Assembly (NCBI GenBank): GCA_964524145.1
Contig: CAZGCA010000093.1
Location: forward strand, 1-24,392
Origin: CAZGCA01 sp964524145
GTDB lineage: Bacteria > Hydrogenedentota > CAZGCA01
Length of the DNA stretch: 24,392 nt
Direction of reading: 5' to 3'
Position 1 is the first letter of the stretch, and each line of letters opens with the position of its first letter. Below are positions 1 through 6,862 of the stretch, piece by piece. Both the position numbers and the translations under genes were made by a program. Below the pieces are notes generated by a model. That model was not told the DNA's origin. It worked only from the letters and a program-made list of their open reading frames with translations, and ran no database searches.

Positions 1-1456
1 GTCCGCGCCAGACCCAATCGCCGTCGCGATAATGGTGTCTGCCGCCGTCGTCGGTCAGGTTTTGGCCAACGCTGTAGAGAAGGAAGACGTCTTCTGAAAG
101 GCGATACTGGTACGGTTCGCCGGTAAATGGGTCCACCGGCAGGCCGCCGCCGAGCGCGGGTGCGATCGCGTCGAGACTCTCCGGGTAGCACCCCTCCCGC
201 GCTTCATACTGCTCGATCAGGATACCCATCTGCATCAGGTCAAGCGTGGCCTCGTGACGGGCTTGGGTCGGAAAACTATACAGCATCGGATGGGAGAACA
301 CACCCGCACCCCTTCGGGAGGCCGGCATGTTCTCGATATCCCTCTCTATCCGGTCGAGTTCCGGGGCAGGTTCGTAGTAAGGCAGTTCGGCAACAGAGAT
401 GAACCTGTTCGTCAGGTCGGTATATGCCTCCTCGTCCATGTTTACCCATGGTCGTCCCAGCGGGCTCTCATAGAGCCAATAGAGAGGATATGAAAGGGGC
501 GACGGCGACAACGACCAGTGGGAGGCATCCCTAATGTAGCGGAACGTATTGTGGACGAGATATCGCTCGCCTGCCAGCGATTCTGCGAACGCGTGCCGAT
601 TGTCGGCTTGGGCGATATGGGTCATGAGCCTGGCGGTAAGCTGCGGAGAAAGGTCGCTGCCGCCAAAAGAGTCACGCAGCGCGTCATTCATGACGCCGTA
701 GAACACTATGCGTCGAAGGTGCGACGTGGTTAGCGGTTCTTGTGCAAGTGCATCGCCGAGCTTCATTCCGGCGATTATGTTGTCAACGGCTTCACAGGGT
801 CTGTTTCTCATGGCCTTTATGAAGGCGTCTGTTCCGAGCAGCAGGACGCACCGGCTTAGCGGCGTATGGTGCGGCGGAAATATTGGGATGGTCTCGGAGA
901 AATCCAGCGGATAAACCGGCCCGCCACGTTCTGCCATCCGGCGGATCTCGGCTATCAGGTCTTGGTTTGCGAGCAGCAGATCCTCCACCTTGGATATCTC
1001 AGCGTCACTCCACATGCTGCGGTCCCGTGACAGCACAAGATCCTCCGGCGCCATATCGGGCATGACTCCACCGGATCCGTTCCCAGGCGAATGCTCCTCC
1101 AGACGATCAAGAAGACGCTTCTGTCTGGCTTCGATATCCTCCGCTCCAAAACCCCTCGCATCCATAAGAGAGAAAAGGCGTTTGTATCCGGCAAGTATGT
1201 CCTCCGCATCCTCCGGCAACCCTTCACTCTTAGTGGCATCCTGCTGCTGAGTCTGTGGAGTGTGCTCAGAATCCTGTTCGCCGTGGATTCTCGCAAACAG
1301 CCTTTCGTAGGCGTCTATGGTTCGCGGTTTTCTCGTCTGAGCGAGTTTGGCGGCGAGGTTCTGTTCCGTCACGAATCGGAACGAAATGTAGATGCCGACA
1401 ACGATCATCGCGGCAGCAATCAGCGAGAGTACCACCCACCTCATCCGTTTCGGCAT
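1..1456 (-). CDS. Membrane-anchored protein with GspG-like C-terminal domain, copy A (3' end cut by window)
   Basis: Reading the complement from the ATG at 1456 gives 485 codons with no stop up to the window edge. By comparison with the neighbouring paralog only about four residues and the stop are missing. An N-terminal transmembrane helix (about residues 8-27) follows a short basic start (MPKRMR). The C-terminus has the pattern YPESLDAIAP, then DPFTGEPYQY, then LLYSVGQN, DDGG and DGDWVW, resembling the globular part of type II secretion major pseudopilins (GspG). The prepilin peptidase motif (GFTLIE-like) is absent, so it is probably not a processed pilin. The middle, rich in Glu and Arg, is probably helical. 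A GGAG lies 9 nt before the ATG. It starts 58 bp after the paralog's stop, so both may share a transcript. Relative to copy B it carries an extra segment of roughly 40 residues near residues 95-135. Function unknown. Confidence 0.85.
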   Translation of the reverse strand, partial: MPKRMRWVVLSLIAAAMIVVGIYISFRFVTEQNLAAKLAQTRKPRTIDAYERLFARIHGEQDSEHTPQTQQQDATKSEGLPEDAEDILAGYKRLFSLMDARGFGAEDIEARQKRLLDRLEEHSPGNGSGGVMPDMAPEDLVLSRDRSMWSDAEISKVEDLLLANQDLIAEIRRMAERGGPVYPLDFSETIPIFPPHHTPLSRCVLLLGTDAFIKAMRNRPCEAVDNIIAGMKLGDALAQEPLTTSHLRRIVFYGVMNDALRDSFGGSDLSPQLTARLMTHIAQADNRHAFAESLAGERYLVHNTFRYIRDASHWSLSPSPLSYPLYWLYESPLGRPWVNMDEEAYTDLTNRFISVAELPYYEPAPELDRIERDIENMPASRRGAGVFSHPMLYSFPTQARHEATLDLMQMGILIEQYEAREGCYPESLDAIAPALGGGLPVDPFTGEPYQYRLSEDVFLLYSVGQNLTDDGGRHHYRDGDWVWRG

Positions 1457-1514
1457 CTGAAACACTCCCGCCGAATCCTCTTTGCCACGGCGCTCCTCGA
1501 TGGCGTTTGGTCGC

Positions 1515-2846
1515 TCACTGCTCCTCCCGTCCACGCCAGACCCAATCGCCGTCGCGCCAATGGTGCCTGCCGCCGTCGTCGCTCAGGTTTTGGCCAACGC
1601 TGTAGAGAAGGAAGCCGTCTTCTGAAAGGCAATACTGGTACGCTTCGCCCGTGAAAGGATCGACCGGCAGGTCACCGCCGAGATCGGGCGCGATCGCATC
1701 CAGATTCTCAGGGTACGACCCTTCCCGTGCATGGTGCTGCTCGATCATGATACCCATCTGCATCAGGTCAAGGGTGGCCTCGTGACGGGCTTGGACCCGG
1801 GACAGTCGTGGAACCGAGGGAAGCAGTATCGTCGAGTTAAAGTGGAAGAAGGACAAGTTGTCGATTTCTTTCTCTATATGTTCGAGTTCCGGCGCGGCTT
1901 CGTAATAGGGTAACTCGGCCACAGAGACGGTCCTGTTCATTAGCTCAAGGTATCTTGATTCATCCATATCCAGCCACAACCTTATCACGCCGCCATTAAA
2001 CGTCTCCGGCGTATTCGAGCGAAACATCGAGAAAGCCTCGATCCCGGTATATCGCTCGCCTGCCATCGATTCGGCAAAGGCGTGCCGATTGTCGCCTTGA
2101 GCAATATGCGTCACCAGCCTGCGGACGAGTTCTTGCGAAAAGTCGCTGCCGTCGAAGCAGTCCTGCACCGCGTCAGTCATGACACCGTAAACGGCTATGC
2201 GTACAAGCTGCGATATAACCAACGGTTCTTGTGCCAGCGCGTTCCCGAGCTTCATCCCGGCGATTATGTCTTCAACCGCTTCGAGATTGTCGCCTTCCGC
2301 CGCCTTGATGACGGCATCCGCACGAAGCAGTCTTGTGCACGAGCGCAAGCGCTCAAAAAACGAGAGGTCCATTTCAGAGAGAATGGAGAAGTCGAGGCGC
2401 TGGATGGGGCCACCACGTTCTGCCATTTGCCGTATCTCGCGCACCAATTCCTGATTTGCCGCGAGGAACCGCTCGACTTCCAACCGCTCTTCCTCAGTCC
2501 ACTCCTGCGGGCTTTTCTCCCAGGCAGCGTCCTTCTCAAGTACGGGCTCGAGGCTCACAAAGAGAAGATGACGGTACCCGGCAATGATGTCTTTCGCATC
2601 TGCCGGGAACAGATCGGTTCCGGTGGTATCTTCCTGTTCAGACCGCAAATCATCTGCGGCACCCTCCTTCCCATCAAGCTCCGCAGCAAGCTTTTCGTAC
2701 GCGTCAATAGCTGCCGGTCTCTTGGCCTGTGCAAGTCTTGCAGCGAGGTTTTGCTCCGTCACGAATCGCAGCGAGACGTAGATGCCGACGACGATCATCG
2801 CCACAGCAATGACCGAGAGTACCACCCACCTCATCCGTTTCCGCAT
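1515..2846 (-). CDS. Membrane-anchored protein with GspG-like C-terminal domain, copy B
   Basis: A 443-residue protein. I start it at the ATG at 2846 (MRKRMRWVV) rather than the ATG at 2948, because it aligns with the start of copy A, has an upstream GGAG/AGGA, and the likely promoter at 2906-2935 lies inside the longer reading. It has a short basic N-terminus, one transmembrane helix (about residues 8-27), a long probably helical central region containing the shared strings AERGGP, IIAGMKLG and NRHAFAES, and a C-terminal domain with YPENLDAIAP, DPFTGEAYQY, LLYSVGQN, DDGG and DGDWVW. That end resembles the calcium-binding core of GspG pseudopilins, but there is no prepilin cleavage motif. Most of the protein probably lies outside the cytoplasm, anchored by the helix. 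This is family-level inference; no function can be assigned. Confidence 0.87.
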   Translation of the reverse strand: MRKRMRWVVLSVIAVAMIVVGIYVSLRFVTEQNLAARLAQAKRPAAIDAYEKLAAELDGKEGAADDLRSEQEDTTGTDLFPADAKDIIAGYRHLLFVSLEPVLEKDAAWEKSPQEWTEEERLEVERFLAANQELVREIRQMAERGGPIQRLDFSILSEMDLSFFERLRSCTRLLRADAVIKAAEGDNLEAVEDIIAGMKLGNALAQEPLVISQLVRIAVYGVMTDAVQDCFDGSDFSQELVRRLVTHIAQGDNRHAFAESMAGERYTGIEAFSMFRSNTPETFNGGVIRLWLDMDESRYLELMNRTVSVAELPYYEAAPELEHIEKEIDNLSFFHFNSTILLPSVPRLSRVQARHEATLDLMQMGIMIEQHHAREGSYPENLDAIAPDLGGDLPVDPFTGEAYQYCLSEDGFLLYSVGQNLSDDGGRHHWRDGDWVWRGREEQ

Positions 2847-2905
2847 GTGTCCTACTCCCGACCCGCCATCGTCAACAACCGACGGTCGTTTTTCCCCCTC
2901 GTCTA

Positions 2906-2935
2906 TATATACACGGCACTCGGTTCTGTATTCAA
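2906..2935 (-). promoter_or_regulatory. Putative sigma70-type promoter for the paralog pair
   Basis: On the minus strand, -35 TTGAAT (2935-2930) and -10 TATATA (2911-2906) are separated by 18 bp. The predicted transcript start near 2899 leaves a leader of about 50 nt before the ATG at 2846. Confidence 0.55.
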
Positions 2936-2971
2936 CCCAAGCCTGCAAATGTCGCGCGATAGCGAAAGCGT

Positions 2972-3127
2972 CCCCTCACCCCAGCCCTCTCCCAGTGGGA
3001 GAGGGTGATCTTCCGGAACAAAAAAAGCGCCACTGTGTTCGCGCTCCCACCGGGAGAAGGTGATCTTCCGGAACACAAAGAGCTCCAGTGTATTCCCTCT
3101 CCCTCCGGGAGAGGGTTAGGGTGAGGG
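2972..3127. repeat. Intergenic hairpin array with terminal inverted repeats, 55-bp period
   Basis: Two perfect 9-bp stems CCCTCTCCC/GGGAGAGGG with 3-nt loops sit at 2985-3005 and 3095-3115. A degenerate copy (CTCCC/GGGAG) sits at 3044-3056. The loop centres (2995, 3050, 3105) are exactly 55 bp apart. Positions 3006-3060 and 3061-3115 are tandem direct copies, both beginning TGATCTTCCGGAAC. The outer 21 bp at 2973-2993 and 3107-3127 are inverted repeats with two mismatches. The GGGAGAGGGTTAGGGTGAGGG-like end is a motif I know as a dispersed intergenic repeat in many bacterial genomes. It lies between the 3' end of the LPS operon and the start region of copy B, so it could also act in transcript termination or 3'-end protection. 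Confidence 0.85.
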
Positions 3128-3168
3128 TGGCTCTCTTTGCATAACGCGCACCCTCCAGGTCTTCCCTG

Positions 3169-4275
3169 CTACTTAATTGCCGCTTCGTAGGTGTTGACGG
3201 TCTGCTCGATGTTTCTGTCCCAGGAGAATTGGCGTTTGGCTTCCTCGTGTGCGGCGGCACCGACGCGGCGTCTGAGCTCCGCGTTGTCGATAAGGCCGCG
3301 GATACGCTGCGCGAACGCCTGGGGGTCGTCGTGTTCGACGAGAAACCCGTTCTCTTCGTCTGTGATGATCTCGGGGACAGCGCCGGCTCGCGACGCGATC
3401 ACGGGCAGCCCGGTCGCCATCGCCTCGGCAACCGCGAGAGGAAATCCTATGGACTTGGCGGGGTGGAGCAGCAACGCGGCATCCCGGTATATTGACGGCA
3501 TACCCAGGTGTGTCGAACACCCCTCGATGACGACGCTGCTGTGAACGCCGAGCTTTTGTGCAATATCGAAATACTCTTTGCGCGCACCTTCGCGTTCGGG
3601 TCCCACGATCGCGAGCGCAACCCTGCGATGCCGTATGAGGTAGCTGAGCGCCGTGATGACGACGTCCACCCCTCTGCCGCGTTCGAGCGCGCCCACCAGC
3701 AACATGGGCAGGACCGCCGATTCGTCCTCCGTCGAGCGCTGGCCGTAGACATCGAAGAACCGCTGGCTCACAGCCGGGTAGACGCGGTGAACCTTCTCCG
3801 GCGGTATCTCAAACTCCTCGGATACAGCGTTGCACGCATACTCCGACCGCCCGATAACCTTGTCAGCCCACTGGAGCGTCTTGCGTTCGTATTTCCGCCA
3901 CGTGGTTTCCTCGAGAAACTTCTGCCGTGTCGGCTCGACGTTAACGGTCGCGACAACCGGTACGAACCCTCGAAGCCTGCGGCGCAACGCGAAATAGAAC
4001 CCTTCGCCGCCGTGGACGTGTATGACATCGAACGCACTCAGCCCGCGACCCACCTGCACAAACTGTCGCAGCGGGGCGATGGTTTTGCTCGAAGGCGGCA
4101 CGTAGAGAGCACGCAGGTTTGGGTATTGTTTCTGCAGCTCCGGTTCGGCTTGTGTCGAGAGAGTAACCTCATGGCCGGCTGCAGCAAGGCGCCGACAGAG
4201 ACCGTCGATGTATACAAACTCGCCGGCTACGCTCGGCCGCCAGGCCACTCCTTTCGAGACAACCAGTATCTTCAT
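3169..4275 (-). CDS. GT4-family glycosyltransferase (LPS operon, last gene)
   Basis: A 368-residue GT-B-fold glycosyltransferase, inferred to transfer a nucleotide-activated sugar onto an LPS core or glycan acceptor at the cytoplasmic face. It begins MKILVVSKGVAW with the N-terminal acceptor domain. The C-terminal Glycos_transf_1 domain contains LLVGALERGRGVD, AIVGPEREG, then FPLAVAEAMATGLPVIAS and GAVPEIITDEENGFLV, the usual nucleotide-sugar site. In the E-x7-E motif the first acidic residue is replaced by Ile while the second Glu (AEAMA) is kept. The start is the ATG at 4275, which overlaps the preceding gene's stop as ATGA; the in-frame extension to 4650 is arginine-rich shadow of that gene. 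Donor and acceptor cannot be read from the sequence. Confidence 0.9.
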   Translation of the reverse strand: MKILVVSKGVAWRPSVAGEFVYIDGLCRRLAAAGHEVTLSTQAEPELQKQYPNLRALYVPPSSKTIAPLRQFVQVGRGLSAFDVIHVHGGEGFYFALRRRLRGFVPVVATVNVEPTRQKFLEETTWRKYERKTLQWADKVIGRSEYACNAVSEEFEIPPEKVHRVYPAVSQRFFDVYGQRSTEDESAVLPMLLVGALERGRGVDVVITALSYLIRHRRVALAIVGPEREGARKEYFDIAQKLGVHSSVVIEGCSTHLGMPSIYRDAALLLHPAKSIGFPLAVAEAMATGLPVIASRAGAVPEIITDEENGFLVEHDDPQAFAQRIRGLIDNAELRRRVGAAAHEEAKRQFSWDRNIEQTVNTYEAAIK

Positions 4276-5417
4276 GGTCGCGGCACCGCAACTTCCTCGT
4301 ATATGGCGCGAACGGCTTCTGCCTGACGTTTCAGTGTATACCTTTCGAGAGCCTTCTTCAACGCGTTCCGGCCCATCTTTGCGGTCTTCTGCCGGTCGTG
4401 CGCGAGTTGCCGGATGGCACCGGCAATGTTGGACGCGGTATCGTCGACGACAAAACCGTTGACGTCGTGGTCGACGATCTCGGGCAGCATCCCGCGCCGG
4501 GCAACTACCGCAGGCTTGCCCATCGCCATCGCTTCGCGCAACGCGCGGCACGTGCCGTCCGTGCCCGGCACGAGGAACACCTTGACGTCCATCGCCGCGA
4601 GAATGCCGACATACTCGTCCGCTTGAAGGTATCCCGGAAATACGACGCAATCCGAAAGGCCCATCTCGCGTGCCGGTTGTATTGCCACTCTTTCCCTGTT
4701 CGTTCCTCTACCGACGATGAGCACTCTGAGGTTGTGGACGGACTTCCGGGCGAGCGCCACTGCTTGCAGGAAGACGTCGAACCGCCTGTGCCATTGCATG
4801 CGTGCGACTATCCCCACGACAAAATCGTTGTCGGCAAGTCCGTACTTCTTCCGCATCTCGGGGAACGCTCTATCGGGGCTGAACCGTCCCGTGTCCAACG
4901 CGGGGTCAACAACGGTGGACAGCAGTCCGGCGCGCTCAACCAGCTTCCGGTCGTTTTCGAGTGCGGCTCGCGAGCTCTCGATAAGTACGTCCGTATGCTT
5001 GCTCAACAGACGGCGGTTTAGGAGTGTCCGCTTGAACCCATCACCGAAGTAACTTGTTCGGACCACTGTGATCCGCGGATCGGTCTTGCGCGCGGCGGTG
5101 CCTCCAATCAAGTGGTCGTTGCAAAGATGAGTATGCACTATTTGGATTTGCTGTTCACGCAAGAACCCACGCAACTTGCCAATATCCAAGGCGTTCAGGA
5201 CCAGGTTGCGATGTTTCCCAAGATGAAATGATGTTACGGGTTCCAGCCCCGCCTGACGAGCCTTATCGGCAACAGTATCGTTTTCGCTCGACCCGGGGCC
5301 TCTACAGCAGGCAAACCGCACGTCAACGCCTTCGTCCCGGAGCGTGCGACACAGGTTGACCGCGAGCTCGGCCGGGCCCGTCCATTTCCAGTTGCTGAAC
5401 AGGTGGAGTACTCTCAT
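4272..5417 (-). CDS. GT4-family glycosyltransferase (LPS operon)
   Basis: A 381-residue GT-B glycosyltransferase. The N-terminal half starts MRVLHLFSNWKWTGPAELAVNL, with the classic glycine/donor loop and IVHTHLCNDHLIG. The C-terminal half carries VGIVARMQWHRRFDVFLQA, VLIVGRGTNRERV, the donor-site string GTDGTCRALREAMAMGKP and a final PEIVDHDVNGFVV. The acidic pair is D-x7-E here, as in many heptosyl/glucosyl-type GT4 enzymes. It follows the transporter by 15 bp and overlaps the next GT4 by 4 bp (ATGA), indicating translational coupling. No clear Shine-Dalgarno is visible before the ATG. A role in adding an outer-core or other surface sugar is inferred from context; the specific sugar is unknown. 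Confidence 0.9.
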   Translation of the reverse strand: MRVLHLFSNWKWTGPAELAVNLCRTLRDEGVDVRFACCRGPGSSENDTVADKARQAGLEPVTSFHLGKHRNLVLNALDIGKLRGFLREQQIQIVHTHLCNDHLIGGTAARKTDPRITVVRTSYFGDGFKRTLLNRRLLSKHTDVLIESSRAALENDRKLVERAGLLSTVVDPALDTGRFSPDRAFPEMRKKYGLADNDFVVGIVARMQWHRRFDVFLQAVALARKSVHNLRVLIVGRGTNRERVAIQPAREMGLSDCVVFPGYLQADEYVGILAAMDVKVFLVPGTDGTCRALREAMAMGKPAVVARRGMLPEIVDHDVNGFVVDDTASNIAGAIRQLAHDRQKTAKMGRNALKKALERYTLKRQAEAVRAIYEEVAVPRP

Positions 5418-5432
5418 GATAACGGCATTATA

Positions 5433-6803
5433 TCACGGGGAGCGCGAGCCCCGCGGGTCGTCGTTGGACGCCGACCCCTTCCTGGCAGCCAGTTGTTCGA
5501 GTATTTCGAGATGACGTTCGCGCGACATGGGGTACCAGAGAAACACGATGATTCCCAGAATAAACAGAACGGCCGGGAACGCTGAGATAAGCAGTCTCAT
5601 CCCGAGAATCGTCCGAGCGGACTGTTCGGTGTCGGGCACATAACCGGCGAGATCGAGCACTCTGCCGACCACGTACCACGTGACCCCGGTGCTCGATTTG
5701 CGGACGAGAGTCCACAGCCCGAAGTAAGCACCTTCGCGCCTGTCGCCGGTTGCGAGTTCGTCTTCATCGACAAGGTCGCCGAGTGCCGCAGGCAAGACGA
5801 CCATCAACCCTCCGTATCCCGCGCCCGACGCGGCGAATATCAGATACATCCGGAGGTCCGCCTTAAGAAAGTAGCAGGAGCATGCTGCAACGAGCGAAAG
5901 AACAAGGGCCGCCATGTAGGATGACTTCTTGCTGGTGACCTTCGACAGCCTTACCCAGAACGGTACGGACATGACGGCGAACCCGAGATACGTAAGTATG
6001 ACGATGAGAGTGGTCTCGTCGCTGATCTTGAGCCAATATTTTGCAGCGAACAACACTACCGCAGAAGGCGTGGTGATGGCCATGTTGTAGAGCGCGTAGC
6101 TGACAACAACGACGTTGTACCCCTTGTTGAAGATGAGCTTGCGGACGCCCTCGAGAAACGGGACCTGCGGACGTCGCTGAAACTCGGGCCGCTCGCGCAC
6201 GCCGAAAAACGTCACGAGCAGAGCCAGAGCCGCCAGTGCACCAAAGATCGCGCCCATCGCCGAAAACCCGATTCGCTTGTTCGGGAAAAGCGATACGAGC
6301 GGCAAGGGAACGAGCGCTCCGAGAAACAAGCCGACAATGAAGAACCCCTGGCGGAATCCCTGAACGCGGGTGCGTTCGTCGTAATCAAGGGAAAGCTCGG
6401 CGGCGAGCGAATCGTAGGGAACATAGAACACGGTCAGGAATGTGTACAATAGAATGAAGCTGATCGCCAGGTGCGCTCCCGGATGCGACTGCACAGGCGA
6501 CCACAGCAGGAAGAAACAGAGGCCGAGAGGCACAGCGGCTCCGAGAATATACGGGCGTCTTCGTCCCATAGAGGACCGGGTGTGGTCCGAGATGTATCCC
6601 ATCGCAGGGTCGGTGACGGCGTCCCAGAGGTTGGCGAGCATGACGGCGAGCCCGGCAAATCCAGCCCCGATCTTGACGGTGTCGGCGTAAAAGAACATCA
6701 GATAGACCATCATCGCGTAGTCCATCATACCGCCGCCTAAAGCGGCCGTACCGTACGCGACAAGAGTGCGCAACTTCAGTCTGGGTTCAGCTATCTTGTC
6801 CAT
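5433..6803 (-). CDS. MFS transporter of the glycoside-pentoside-hexuronide (GPH, MelB-like) family
   Basis: A 456-residue integral membrane protein with about 12 hydrophobic helices. The diagnostic GPH/MFS_2 signature lies at the helix 2-3 loop: NLWDAVTDPAMGYISDHT then MGRRRPYIL. The aspartates match the cation/sugar site of MelB-type cation:sugar symporters. A cytoplasmic loop (VRERPEFQRRPQ) follows helix 6, and later come GLMVVLPAALGDLVDEDELATGDRREG and the family-typical AYFGLWTLVRK. It lies 59 bp after the double kinase and 15 bp before a GT4 gene, so it is probably co-transcribed with the LPS genes. A GGAGG sits only 1-2 nt before the ATG at 6803, unusually close, so the true start could be a few codons inside. 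Its substrate is unknown: sugar import, or possibly movement of a glycoconjugate. Confidence 0.9.
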   Translation of the reverse strand: MDKIAEPRLKLRTLVAYGTAALGGGMMDYAMMVYLMFFYADTVKIGAGFAGLAVMLANLWDAVTDPAMGYISDHTRSSMGRRRPYILGAAVPLGLCFFLLWSPVQSHPGAHLAISFILLYTFLTVFYVPYDSLAAELSLDYDERTRVQGFRQGFFIVGLFLGALVPLPLVSLFPNKRIGFSAMGAIFGALAALALLVTFFGVRERPEFQRRPQVPFLEGVRKLIFNKGYNVVVVSYALYNMAITTPSAVVLFAAKYWLKISDETTLIVILTYLGFAVMSVPFWVRLSKVTSKKSSYMAALVLSLVAACSCYFLKADLRMYLIFAASGAGYGGLMVVLPAALGDLVDEDELATGDRREGAYFGLWTLVRKSSTGVTWYVVGRVLDLAGYVPDTEQSARTILGMRLLISAFPAVLFILGIIVFLWYPMSRERHLEILEQLAARKGSASNDDPRGSRSP

Positions 6804-6862
6804 TCCTCCGCTAACTCAATGATCGGCAAGCTGCGCAGGAACCTCGGGTCTTCATGCCGGTA

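Noticed and set aside
2847..2948. Upstream ATG at 2948 for paralog B
   Set aside because: The predicted promoter lies within it, and paralog A begins at the position equivalent to 2846.
2082..3008. Plus-strand frame of about 300 codons opposite paralog B
   Set aside because: It crosses the paralog's coding region, promoter and hairpin repeat, and shows no protein motif.
3006..3115. Possible CRISPR-like repeats
   Set aside because: The two 55-bp units are direct tandem copies with no unique spacers and no cas genes nearby; they are better explained as a hairpin-bearing repeat.
4276..4650. N-terminal extension of the last GT4 gene
   Set aside because: Arginine/cysteine-rich translation is a frame shadow of the upstream GT4; the true start MKILVVS overlaps that gene's stop as ATGA.
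5427..5432. Perfect TATAAT on the minus strand just before the second GT4 gene
   Set aside because: There is no matching -35 and the transcript would begin only a few bases before the ATG; it is probably chance at the transporter stop.
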